Shown here: positions 1 to 6,446 of the stretch, one piece after another
How the letters are laid out: each line of letters opens with the position of its first letter
How positions within the stretch are numbered: position 1 is the stretch's first letter
Assembly: GCA_023415145.1 (NCBI GenBank)
Contig: JAEZLW010000158.1
Span: forward strand, 1-6,673
Origin: Bacillota bacterium
GTDB taxonomy: Bacteria; Bacillota; Clostridia; Christensenellales; Aristaeellaceae
Direction of reading: 5' to 3'
DNA: 6,673 nt
The notes under the pieces: generated by a model
What the model was told of the DNA's origin: nothing
The model's database searches: none
The model's input: the letters and a program-made list of their open reading frames with translations, nothing else
Position numbers and translations under genes: made by a program

Positions 1-1200
1 GTGGTGGGCCTGATCATGATCATTTGCTCTTATGCGTTTGCCACCATGGCCACGCGATATGAAAAGGTGAACGGTGTGGTGGACTATGCCGAAGTATCTG
101 TCGGCAAGCGGTATGGTTATTACGTTGGCTGGTTCATGGCCACCATCTACCAGCCGACGCTTACGTCTGTTCTGGCCTGGGTCTCGGCCCGCTATACCTG
201 CGTGCTTTTGGGCTGGGACATCACGGGTGGCTCCTGTATGACCATTGCGGCCTTTTACCTCATCGCCATCTATGCGGTCAATGCACTGTCACCCGTACTC
301 GCGGGCAGGTTTCAGGTGACCACAACGGTCATCAAGCTGATCCCCCTCACGCTGATGGCCGTGGCCGGTACGGTGATCGGCCTTGCAAACGGCATGACGG
401 TGCAAAATTTCACCCGTGCGGCCAGCGAAACTGCAAGTGCAGGCGGCGGATTGTTTGCGGCCATTGTGGCCGTGGCCTTTGCCTATGAGGGCTGGATCGT
501 TGCCACCTCCATCAACGCGGAGATCAAGGATTCCAAACGGAATCTGCCCCGGGCGCTGATGATCGGCGCTCTGATCGTGGTCACAGTCTACATCCTCTAC
601 TACATCGGTTTGGCAGGCGCGGTACCCGCCGCGGAGTTGATGGCAAACGGCCAGGCCGGCGCGAAGCTGGCGTTCCAGAACATCTTCGGCCAGGTGGCAG
701 GTTCGCTCATCTTTGTGTTCATCATCGTCTCCTGCCTGGGCACACTCAACGGCCTCATGCTGGGCTGCACCCGCGGCCTGTATTCCCTGGCCGCCAGAGG
801 ATGCGGCCCCAAGCCCAACATGTTCAAACAGGTGGATGCTTCCACCAACATGCCGTTAAGCTCCTCCATCGTGGGGCTTTTGCTGTGTGCCTTCTGGCTG
901 CTGTACTTCTATGGCGCCAATTTAACCGATACCTGGTTCGGGCCGTTCAGCGTTGACACCTCCGAGCTGCCCATCGTAACGCTGTACGCCGGATACATCC
1001 CCATCCTGCTCATGATGATGAAGCGGGAAACGGGGCTTAGCCCCTTCAAGCGCCTTGTGATGCCCGGCCTGGCGGCGCTTAGCTGCGTGTTCATGGTGGT
1101 AGCTGCGTGTCTGGCACATGGGATGGCTGTGGTGTATTACCTTGTCGTGTTTGCGGTGATTATGGGGATTGGGATGGTTTATATACCAAAAAGAAATTAA
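1..1200 (+). CDS. APC-family amino acid permease, 5' end missing
   Basis: This is a secondary transporter of the amino acid/polyamine/organocation (APC) superfamily, expected to move an amino acid across the cytoplasmic membrane by symport or exchange. The 399 codons in the window are almost entirely hydrophobic helices. Family marks are the conserved segment after the second helix (SYAFATMATRYEKVNG, about residues 10-25 in window numbering), KLIPL at 112-116, and FAYEGW at 160-165 followed by EIKDSKRNLPRAL at 174-186. The latter matches the usual APC helix-6 pattern (F-x-D/E-G-W, then E-x-K-x-P-x-R-x-x-P-x-A). The first helix, with its unwound glycine-rich substrate motif, is absent, so the gene starts left of the window. 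The GTG at base 1 is an internal valine codon, not a start. Roughly 40-50 residues seem missing compared with a usual length near 440. The pattern is closest in feel to SteT/LAT-like exchangers, but the substrate is not decidable. A terminator follows at once. Confidence 0.88.
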   Translation: MVGLIMIICSYAFATMATRYEKVNGVVDYAEVSVGKRYGYYVGWFMATIYQPTLTSVLAWVSARYTCVLLGWDITGGSCMTIAAFYLIAIYAVNALSPVLAGRFQVTTTVIKLIPLTLMAVAGTVIGLANGMTVQNFTRAASETASAGGGLFAAIVAVAFAYEGWIVATSINAEIKDSKRNLPRALMIGALIVVTVYILYYIGLAGAVPAAELMANGQAGAKLAFQNIFGQVAGSLIFVFIIVSCLGTLNGLMLGCTRGLYSLAARGCGPKPNMFKQVDASTNMPLSSSIVGLLLCAFWLLYFYGANLTDTWFGPFSVDTSELPIVTLYAGYIPILLMMMKRETGLSPFKRLVMPGLAALSCVFMVVAACLAHGMAVVYYLVVFAVIMGIGMVYIPKRN

Positions 1201-1215
1201 GCAAAGGGAACATGA

Positions 1216-1245
1216 GCCGGGTATCTGTTTGATGCCCGGCTTTTT
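1216..1245 (+). terminator. Intrinsic terminator after the amino acid permease
   Basis: A 10-bp stem is formed by GCCGGGTATC (1216-1225) and GATGCCCGGC (1231-1240), with one G-T wobble and a five-base TGTTT loop. Five T residues (1241-1245) follow immediately. This is the textbook layout of a Rho-independent terminator and begins 16 bases after the stop codon at 1198-1200. It separates the permease from the downstream small membrane protein, which therefore needs its own promoter. Confidence 0.9.
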
Positions 1246-1403
1246 AGTACTCATTCACATGTTCAATTTTGTATGTTCTATTCAAATGATTTTCAACACC
1301 ATCAGCCGTAAGACATGAACAGTATGCGTTCATTAAATACCGGCATTCCTTTGCTTCACTATGATAGCATTGATTTTTTTATCATATACGGCATATTTTT
1401 GAC
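1246..1403. other. AT-rich intergenic leader with short dyads
   Basis: No convincing gene is seen here. Two clean dyads stand out. ATGAAC (1315-1320) and GTTCAT (1328-1333) form a 19-base operator-like inverted repeat. TATGATA (1360-1366) and TATCATA (1380-1386) form a 7-bp pair separated by 13 bases. The half-site ATGTTC also occurs at 1259-1264 and 1273-1278. TATGAT at 1360-1365 could serve as a -10 box, but I find no good -35 at 16-18 bases upstream. The TTGACA at 1399-1404 overlaps the ribosome binding site and has no -10, so it is chance. A promoter must lie here because a terminator precedes, but its position is uncertain. Confidence 0.4.
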
Positions 1404-1410
1404 AGGAGGT
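1404..1410 (+). promoter_or_regulatory. Ribosome binding site fixing the start of the small membrane protein
   Basis: AGGAGGT at 1404-1410 is a full match to the 16S anti-Shine-Dalgarno sequence and lies seven bases before the ATG at 1418. It decides against the in-frame GTG at 1409, which lies inside the binding site itself. Confidence 0.85.
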
Positions 1411-1417
1411 GCCTGTT

Positions 1418-1795
1418 ATGACAACCGCATGGATTGGCGCGATCACACTTTTTGCGGCAGCCGTTTTATACATTCTGCTGGCTTTGGGTTTGCCTTACGG
1501 TGAGTTGGCAATGGGCGGAAAACATAAAACAATGCCCAGGAATATGAGAATTGTCTGCGGCGTTTCAGTTGTTGTTCAATTGGGAGCGGCCATGGTCCTT
1601 TTAGAAGCCGGAGGTGTGAACATAGCAGGTTTACCGGTTGGCATTGCAAAGGGGATATGCTATTTTTTTGCGGCATACTTTTCACTCAATACAATCATGA
1701 ACGCATTTTCCAAAAGCAAAAAAGAACGGTTCATCATTACACCATTGTCAGCAATCACTACCATTTGCTTCTTCATTACTGCCATCAACGGATAA
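1418..1795 (+). CDS. Small four-helix membrane protein, function unknown
   Basis: I do not recognise a named family. The product is 125 residues with four predicted membrane helices at about 5-25, 43-64, 76-96 and 105-122. Between helices 1 and 2 is a polar loop with the notable string LPYGELAMGGKHKTMP (25-40) followed by basic RNMR (41-44), which looks like a conserved signature. A second basic loop, SKSKKER (98-104), lies between helices 3 and 4. By the positive-inside rule both loops should face the cytoplasm, with both termini outside. There is no signal peptidase site or catalytic motif that I can name. The start at ATG 1418 is set by a perfect ribosome binding site. The gene stands alone: it is separated from the upstream permease by a terminator and from the next gene by 160 bases with a strong promoter. 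Membrane location is fairly sure; any role would be a guess. Confidence 0.8.
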   Translation: MTTAWIGAITLFAAAVLYILLALGLPYGELAMGGKHKTMPRNMRIVCGVSVVVQLGAAMVLLEAGGVNIAGLPVGIAKGICYFFAAYFSLNTIMNAFSKSKKERFIITPLSAITTICFFITAING

Positions 1796-1810
1796 TGGTT
1801 AATTGCACCT

Positions 1811-1820
1811 ATGTTAACAT
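1811..1820. repeat. Perfect 10-bp palindrome ATGTTAACAT
   Basis: ATGTTAACAT is a perfect palindrome that lies 33 bases upstream of the -35 box at 1853 and 16 bases after the stop of the small membrane protein. The position would suit an upstream regulator site, but a palindrome of this length may also be chance. No T-rich terminator is seen in this gap. Confidence 0.25.
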
Positions 1821-1852
1821 GTCTTAAATCCCTTCACTCCTTCGCAACCGTA

Positions 1853-1881
1853 TTGCCAGCATCCTTCTCATAAGCTATAAT
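1853..1881 (+). promoter_or_regulatory. Near-consensus sigma-A promoter for the coiled-coil gene
   Basis: The -35 box TTGCCA (1853-1858, five of six consensus bases except one) and a perfect -10 box TATAAT (1876-1881) are separated by exactly 17 bases. Transcription should begin near 1888, giving a leader of about 68 bases before the ATG at 1956. No other promoter in the window is as good. No clear operator overlaps it, so expression may be largely constitutive. Confidence 0.82.
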
Positions 1882-1939
1882 GCAAACATAAGCAATCGAA
1901 ACACAATGCCCCCTGCGTACATGGCACGACCGAGCTATT

Positions 1940-1946
1940 AAAGGTG
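1940..1946 (+). promoter_or_regulatory. Ribosome binding site for the coiled-coil gene
   Basis: AAAGGTG at 1940-1946 is a moderate Shine-Dalgarno match and lies nine bases before ATG 1956. The in-frame GTG at 1944 and TTG at 1947 overlap or abut it, which favours ATG 1956 as the start. Confidence 0.55.
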
Positions 1947-1955
1947 TTGGCGAAG

Positions 1956-2930
1956 ATGGCATATGATGAAAAAACAGCAAAAGTGAATCTGCACCGTCAT
2001 CTGCAAGGATACAAGGGGCAGGAATTGAGCTTCGAAAACGTAAAGGATTTGATGTCCTTTGTTTTTGATATGGTGAAGGACCCAAACGTTGCCTGGGTGT
2101 CAAAGGACAGCCACATCAGGCTGCTGAATGGCATCTTCAAAAAAGTGGGCCAAACGGTGGACGATAAAAGCATTGCCGGCATTGAAGAATCGGTCATTTC
2201 CGCCTTTGCGTTTCGCAGGCAGCATGAAACACAAAACAGCTTCGGAAAAAGGATTGTGCCGGACAAGCAGAATGATGCGCTTTTGAAGCCCAACAATCAG
2301 GCGGGTGGCATGACGGCGGTTGTTCCGTCGGCAATGGACAAAGCTGCCGGTACTTTAGACAACGAAGCCATCTTAAGGCGGCTGCACCTGGAACTTGTCG
2401 CATTTGAAAACAGAATCTCAAAAATGATGGAGGCATTCTCCCAAGATAGTCATGAAACGGCGAAAAATTTAGCGCTGGACAAGATCGAGCTTGAGGCCAG
2501 GCTGGCCATTGAGCGTGCGGAGATTACATCCGTTTTTATCGGTGAACGCAAAGCGTATATGGCATACCTTACGAAAGAGCAGGATGAGTTGAGGAGTTTG
2601 ATCAATTGGTTTCTGAATAATCAAGAAGAAAAAGCAAAGCAAGCTGAACAATCTCTTGACGGCCGCATACAAGCCTTGAAATCCGTTATGAAAATCATGA
2701 AGGACAACATCGAAGCCTCTCTGTCAGGGCATACCCAAAAGCATACCGCCGGAATCCAAAAAACAGAAGGCCTGTGGGATGAGCGTTTCATAAGCATGGA
2801 ACAGAAGCTTCGTGAGATGGAGGAGATGGTATCTTATAGCCGGAGATCGCTGCGGCGCATGAACATGTTATACGTGTTTGGCATCATTGTCATGGCAGCC
2901 GGGTTTGGCATTCTGCTCTATTTCCGATAG
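1956..2930 (+). CDS. Tail-anchored coiled-coil protein, function unknown
   Basis: I do not recognise a named family. The 324-residue product has three parts. An N-terminal, probably helical domain covers about 1-90 and includes LSFENVKDLMSFVFDMV at 24-40. A polar, likely flexible linker covers about 91-135. A long charged helical region rich in E, K, Q, L and A covers about 136-295, with heptad-like spacing typical of coiled coils. A basic patch, SRRSLRRMN (295-303), precedes a single hydrophobic helix at about 304-322, and the protein ends in LYFR. With no N-terminal signal peptide and the basic patch before the helix, the bulk should be cytoplasmic and anchored by its tail. This architecture is often structural or scaffold-like, but that is inference only. 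It has its own strong promoter and stands alone. Its stop lies only 28 bases from the stop of the convergent importer permease. The start ATG is preferred over GTG 1944 because of the ribosome binding site. Confidence 0.8.
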   Translation: MAYDEKTAKVNLHRHLQGYKGQELSFENVKDLMSFVFDMVKDPNVAWVSKDSHIRLLNGIFKKVGQTVDDKSIAGIEESVISAFAFRRQHETQNSFGKRIVPDKQNDALLKPNNQAGGMTAVVPSAMDKAAGTLDNEAILRRLHLELVAFENRISKMMEAFSQDSHETAKNLALDKIELEARLAIERAEITSVFIGERKAYMAYLTKEQDELRSLINWFLNNQEEKAKQAEQSLDGRIQALKSVMKIMKDNIEASLSGHTQKHTAGIQKTEGLWDERFISMEQKLREMEEMVSYSRRSLRRMNMLYVFGIIVMAAGFGILLYFR

Positions 2931-2958
2931 AATACAGGCTGTTGGTTGTCTGGCAGGA

Positions 2959-3930
2959 TTATTTGATCACCCGCAGTGATTTACGGTCGATGGTCAGTGC
3001 GACCACCGCCAGAAAGATCATGCCCTTGATGAGCTGCTGCATGGCGGTATCCAGTCCGATCATGACCAGCCCGTTGTTTAAGATGAGGGAGATCAGCGTA
3101 CCGATGATGATGTTGGAAAAGCGGACCTTGGCTCCGCCCGAAATGGGCAGGCCGCCCAATACCAGCGCGATGAGGATTTGCGTCTCAAACTGGTTGCCGG
3201 CTGTGGAGGTGATGGAGCCGACCTTGACGACGTTAACGAAGGCAGCGATCCCTGTGATCGCCCCTGCTGCGATAAACACCAGCAGCTTTAATTTGTCGGT
3301 GCGTATGCCGGAATAGCGTGCCGCTTTTTCACCGGCCCCGACGGCCTTGAGCTCCATGCCCAGCTTTGTGAAATGAAACAGGATAAACGTAACGGCAAGC
3401 ACGCCGCCCGTAATTGAAAGCTTGATCCAATCCTGGTTGAGGGCAGTGATGCCGGGTGTTGCCGCTACCGGCGCATTGGTGGTCAAAAAGGCGCAAAGAC
3501 CGCGGAACAGGTACATGGAGCATATGGTGACGATGAAGGAGGGAATGCGAAAGCGCACATGGAAAAACCCGTTGAGCAAGCCGATGGCCGCGCCCGTTAG
3601 TATGCCGCCGAGGATTGCCAGGGGGATGTTGTAAAAGGAAAGTGCGCTGATCACGATGGAGGATATGCCAAGGATCGATCCCTGGGAAAAATCCAGGCTG
3701 CCCTCCGTCATAATAACAACCACGCCGGCACCGGCGATCATGAGGGGGTATACCTGGCTGAGAATCAGCCGGATGCTTTTGGCGTTTATGATTTTCCCCT
3801 CGGTCATGATGGCGAAAACCGCGATGATCACAATCAGCCCCAGCAGCGGGAGGATGGCCTTTGTGTGCGGCCCAAAGAGGACGGCCCGGAATTTCCCCGG
3901 CTTTGCTCCCATGACAGTTTCATGCTGCAT
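2959..3930 (-). CDS. CUT2-type sugar ABC importer, permease subunit (second permease)
   Basis: This is a membrane subunit of a ribose/xylose/galactose-type ABC importer (branched-chain/CUT2 permease family, BPD_transp_2 fold). It forms half of the pore that moves a substrate delivered by a binding protein. The 323 residues contain about nine or ten hydrophobic helices. Family marks are EGSLDFSQGSILG (76-88), which corresponds to the usual G-G-x-D-L-S-x-G segment, then LLNGFFHVRFRIPSFIVT (118-135). The cytoplasmic coupling loop GAGEKAARYSGI (198-209) resembles the G-x-N-x-x-A-A-x-x-S-G-I pattern, and LGGLPISGG (258-266) is the family's conserved glycine loop. The start ATG at 3930 is set by AGGAGGG at 3941-3947, which overlaps the ATPase stop codon. 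It is the last gene of the operon visible here. No terminator is evident in the 28 bases before the convergent gene. Substrate unknown: ribose, other monosaccharides, polyols or AI-2 are all possible for the family. Confidence 0.9.
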   Translation of the reverse strand: MQHETVMGAKPGKFRAVLFGPHTKAILPLLGLIVIIAVFAIMTEGKIINAKSIRLILSQVYPLMIAGAGVVVIMTEGSLDFSQGSILGISSIVISALSFYNIPLAILGGILTGAAIGLLNGFFHVRFRIPSFIVTICSMYLFRGLCAFLTTNAPVAATPGITALNQDWIKLSITGGVLAVTFILFHFTKLGMELKAVGAGEKAARYSGIRTDKLKLLVFIAAGAITGIAAFVNVVKVGSITSTAGNQFETQILIALVLGGLPISGGAKVRFSNIIIGTLISLILNNGLVMIGLDTAMQQLIKGMIFLAVVALTIDRKSLRVIK

Positions 3931-3940
3931 CTTTTATCCG

Positions 3941-3947
3941 CCCTCCT
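3941..3947 (-). promoter_or_regulatory. Ribosome binding site of the second permease, overlapping the ATPase stop
   Basis: On the minus strand AGGAGGG occupies 3947-3941, ten bases before the ATG at 3930. Its first two bases are the last two of the ATPase stop codon TAG (3948-3946). This arrangement favours translational coupling of ATPase and permease. Confidence 0.7.
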
Positions 3948-5448
3948 ACAACATTTTGGCAATGATGTCTTCTTCGCAAAGCGTTTGGCTGCGGCTGAAC
4001 TCTGCGTTCAGCTTTCCGTTTTTCATAATCAGAATCCTGTCGCACATGCCCAGCAGTTCCTGTATTTCCTCGGAGATCATGATGATGGATTTGCCTTTTG
4101 TTTTCAGTTCGCCCATCAGCGCATAGATATCCGCCTTGACCTTGACGTCGATGCCGCGGGTGGGGCTGTCCAGCACGAGGATGTCCGACGCTTTGCCCAG
4201 CCAGCGTGCGAGCACAACCTTTTGCTTGTTTCCGCCGGACAGGTCGGATACAAACTGCTCGATCCCCGTCATTTTCACGCTCATCTGCCCTGCGTGCTCA
4301 TTGGCGAACCTGTTGAGCTTTTTCCGCTTGAGCAGACCGTTTTCACTCAGGTCATTCACCGAAGGCAGCACGATATTGTCCCGGATGGAATTGTTCACGA
4401 TCAGCGATTCATTGTCCCGGTCCTTGGATGCATAGGCGATGGAATTTTGTATCGCGTCAGGGATGGAATCGATCCTCGTGCCACCTGCAAGCTCCACCGT
4501 CCCTGTGCGGTCAAAGGACGCGCCGAACACGGCCTTGCCTACCTCGTGCATGCCGCACTCGCTTAACCCCCCAAAGCCCAGGATTTCACCTTTGTGCAGA
4601 TTGAAGGTAATGTTGTCAAGCTGCCTGGGCACGGATACGCCTTTTACAGACAAAACCACGTCGCTTTGGACCGGCTCTGCGTAATCGGTTCTGTAGTACC
4701 GGCTGCCAAGCTCTCGGCCGACCATCAGCCGCTTCAAATCATCCTCGGTGACATCATTGCTTTGTACCGTGTCGATCAGCTCGCCGTCGCGCAGAACGGA
4801 GATCGTATCCGTATGCTCGAGCACCTCGGGCAGGTCGTGGGAGATAAAAATCACTGTGCGCCCGTCAGCGCGTGTTGCGTCCATCAGCTTGTATAATTCC
4901 TCGCGCCCGTACTGGCTGAGTGCCGTCGTCGTTTCATCGATGACAACGACCTGCGGCTTGAAATACGTCGCTTTCACGATTTCAATCAGCTTGCGGTCTT
5001 CAAAATGAAAGTTGTCTATCATCAGCGAGGCTTTGATATGCGAAAAGCCGTACCCGTCCAGAAGGCGCTGCGCCTCCTTGTTCATGGCGGCCGTATTTTT
5101 CACGCCGTATTTGATGAAGCGGTCCTCGCTGCCCAAAAAGATGTTCTCGGCAACGGTCAGGCCGGACAGTGTACCCATCTCCTGTACGATGATGGAGATG
5201 CCAGCCCTGTTGGCCTCCACCTGGTTGCGGACTTTCAGCTCCTTCCCGTGAAGCATGAAACGTCCGCCGTCTATTGGGTGGATGCCGCAGAGCATGGAGC
5301 AGAAGGTGGATTTGCCCGACCCGTTTTCACCGATCAGCCCCCGGATTTCGCCCTTTGAAAACGAAAGCGAAACATGGTTGACCGCGTGAGTGATGCCAAA
5401 GGATTTATCGACATCATCCGCGATCAGAATCGTTTCCAGCATGGTCAT
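3946..5448 (-). CDS. CUT2-type sugar ABC importer, tandem-domain ATPase (RbsA/MglA-like)
   Basis: This energising subunit of a monosaccharide-type importer has two fused nucleotide-binding domains (NBDs) in 500 residues, the usual length for the RbsA/MglA/XylG family. NBD1 has an intact Walker A (GENGSGKST, 40-48), Q-loop Q89, Walker B with catalytic glutamate (VVVIDE, 167-172) and switch H204. Where LSxGQ is expected it reads FHFED (147-151). NBD2 has an intact signature LSGGNKQK (403-410). However, its Walker A position reads GLSECGMHE (294-302) with no lysine, its Walker B ends LDSPTRGID (426-434) with serine in place of the catalytic glutamate, and the switch position reads E460. The canonical site therefore forms from NBD1 Walker A/B plus the NBD2 signature; the other site is degenerate throughout. 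Loss of the NBD2 Walker A lysine is common in the family; the other changes seem less so. Start is ATG 5448 (or 5442 two codons later), with AAGGAGG overlapping the preceding stop. Confidence 0.93.
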   Translation of the reverse strand: MTMLETILIADDVDKSFGITHAVNHVSLSFSKGEIRGLIGENGSGKSTFCSMLCGIHPIDGGRFMLHGKELKVRNQVEANRAGISIIVQEMGTLSGLTVAENIFLGSEDRFIKYGVKNTAAMNKEAQRLLDGYGFSHIKASLMIDNFHFEDRKLIEIVKATYFKPQVVVIDETTTALSQYGREELYKLMDATRADGRTVIFISHDLPEVLEHTDTISVLRDGELIDTVQSNDVTEDDLKRLMVGRELGSRYYRTDYAEPVQSDVVLSVKGVSVPRQLDNITFNLHKGEILGFGGLSECGMHEVGKAVFGASFDRTGTVELAGGTRIDSIPDAIQNSIAYASKDRDNESLIVNNSIRDNIVLPSVNDLSENGLLKRKKLNRFANEHAGQMSVKMTGIEQFVSDLSGGNKQKVVLARWLGKASDILVLDSPTRGIDVKVKADIYALMGELKTKGKSIIMISEEIQELLGMCDRILIMKNGKLNAEFSRSQTLCEEDIIAKML

Positions 5449-5452
5449 GCTT

Positions 5453-5460
5453 CCTCCTTA
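5453..5460 (-). promoter_or_regulatory. Ribosome binding site of the ATPase, overlapping the permease stop
   Basis: On the minus strand TAAGGAGG occupies 5460-5453. Its TAA is the stop codon of the upstream permease. It lies four bases before ATG 5448 and ten before the in-frame ATG 5442, so either start is possible; neither spacing is ideal. The overlap suggests coupled translation. Confidence 0.7.
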
Positions 5461-6426
5461 CTTCGCGATAGCGCCTTTTTCCGGGCGCGCAGTCAGGGCG
5501 ACGATGGCCAGCAGGGCGGCGCCGGTGACAATGTTCTGAACGGTGGTGGGTGCCCCCAGTGCAACGAAGCCGTTGAATATGATTGCGATAATGAATTCCC
5601 CGATGACGATGGCCGGCACGGCGGTGCCGTATTTGCGGAACGTTAGGCCGAAAAAGGTGCCCATCAGCGGGGTGAAGTTGCGGATCATGGAGGTCATGCC
5701 TGTCGTCGCGGTCATCGATGTGCCGTAGCTGACCGACAGGATGGCCATAATGCCTACGAAAATGTGGCAGAGCACAAAGCCCATCAGCTTTTGCTTGTTT
5801 ACGTTGATGCCCATGTTTTTGGCCGTATATTCGTTGCTGCCGATAGCGTAGCAGTAGGTGCCGATTCGTGTGTATTTAAGCAGGAAATTGGTCAATGCGA
5901 ACGCGGCAAAAGCCAGTAGTATGTTGCCCGGTGCGCTGCCGAAGGCCTGCAGGCCTGGGTCAAGCATCTGCTTGACGCCCCCTGCGGCATAGTAGGTCAC
6001 CGATTCATAAATGAGCATCAGCCCAACGGTGACGATCATGGAGGGAATATTCAGCTTGATGTACAAAAAGCCGTTCAGAAAGCCAATCAGTGCACCGCAC
6101 AGCACGCAGCCCAGCAGGAGCCCCGCGTATCCGAACTGCTTCGAAAGCACCACGCCAACGATGGAGGACAGCACCACGTTTGCACCGATGGAAAAGTCAA
6201 ACAGCCCCATGACCACAATAAAGTACAGGCCGCAGGCGCCCACCGAATAGATGATCGACGACTGGAGGTAGAAATACAGGTTATCCAGGCTTCCGAAATT
6301 GGATGGCGTTAGGATCTTGAATACGGCAAAGAAAAAGGCCGCCATCAATACAAGCAGCATGAGCCCGTAGAACCGTCCGAAAACCTTGTTTGTTTTGAGA
6401 TTTTGAAGACGGGCGTTCAGATCCAT
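5458..6426 (-). CDS. CUT2-type sugar ABC importer, permease subunit (first permease)
   Basis: This is the second, non-identical membrane subunit of the importer, of the same BPD_transp_2/CUT2 family. The 322 residues carry multiple hydrophobic helices. Family marks are MGLFDFSIGANVVLSSIVG (73-91), FLNGFLYIKLNIPSMIVTVG (116-135) and the coupling loop AIGSNEYTAKNMGINV (194-209), which fits the family's G-x-N-x-x-x-A-x-x-x-G-I-N-V pattern well. At the place of the glycine loop (LGGxxxxGG in the partner permease) it reads MGTFFGLTFRKYGTA (255-269), so the second GG pair is absent. The open frame extends upstream to 6636, but those 70 codons run through palindromic DNA and look non-coding. AAGGAAGG at 6440-6433 places the start at ATG 6426 (spacing six). 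It is the first gene of the three, ten bases before the ATPase. Pairs of different permeases with one double ATPase are known in, for example, the Lsr and rhamnose importers. Confidence 0.9.
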   Translation of the reverse strand: MDLNARLQNLKTNKVFGRFYGLMLLVLMAAFFFAVFKILTPSNFGSLDNLYFYLQSSIIYSVGACGLYFIVVMGLFDFSIGANVVLSSIVGVVLSKQFGYAGLLLGCVLCGALIGFLNGFLYIKLNIPSMIVTVGLMLIYESVTYYAAGGVKQMLDPGLQAFGSAPGNILLAFAAFALTNFLLKYTRIGTYCYAIGSNEYTAKNMGINVNKQKLMGFVLCHIFVGIMAILSVSYGTSMTATTGMTSMIRNFTPLMGTFFGLTFRKYGTAVPAIVIGEFIIAIIFNGFVALGAPTTVQNIVTGAALLAIVALTARPEKGAIAK

Positions 6427-6432
6427 AAGCAT

Positions 6433-6440
6433 CCTTCCTT
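6433..6440 (-). promoter_or_regulatory. Ribosome binding site fixing the first permease start
   Basis: On the minus strand AAGGAAGG occupies 6440-6433, six bases before ATG 6426. The alternative ATG at 6432 abuts it directly and is too close. This rejects both that codon and the long upstream extension of the frame. Confidence 0.7.
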
Positions 6441-6446
6441 CAGTCG

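Noticed and set aside
922..1254. Minus-strand frame of 110 codons opposite the amino acid permease
   Set aside because: Histidine- and proline-rich shadow frame. It begins inside the terminator region and has no family features.
1399..1404. TTGACA as a -35 promoter box
   Set aside because: The matching -10 position falls inside the coding region and has no TATAAT-like sequence. The bases overlap the ribosome binding site.
1315..1503. Plus-strand frame of 62 codons overlapping the start of the small membrane protein
   Set aside because: Another frame of the same DNA, without a ribosome binding site. The membrane protein start has a perfect one.
3656..4126. Plus-strand open frame of 156 codons inside the importer genes
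   Set aside because: Antisense shadow of the permease and ATPase genes, rich in M, S and P as expected from reverse reading.
3865..4566. Long plus-strand open frame (233 codons) across the permease/ATPase junction
   Set aside because: It lies antisense to the clear ABC genes and is compositionally a shadow of their codons. It has no ribosome binding site worth naming and no recognisable domain.
4594..5646. Several plus-strand frames of 79-117 codons opposite the ATPase and first permease
   Set aside because: All overlap strongly supported minus-strand genes and show no domain or translation signal.
2959..6426. Naming the operon rbs, lsr, rha or xyl
   Set aside because: No binding protein, kinase or other catabolic gene is visible, and two distinct permeases with a divergent ATPase fit several systems. 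The substrate would be a guess.
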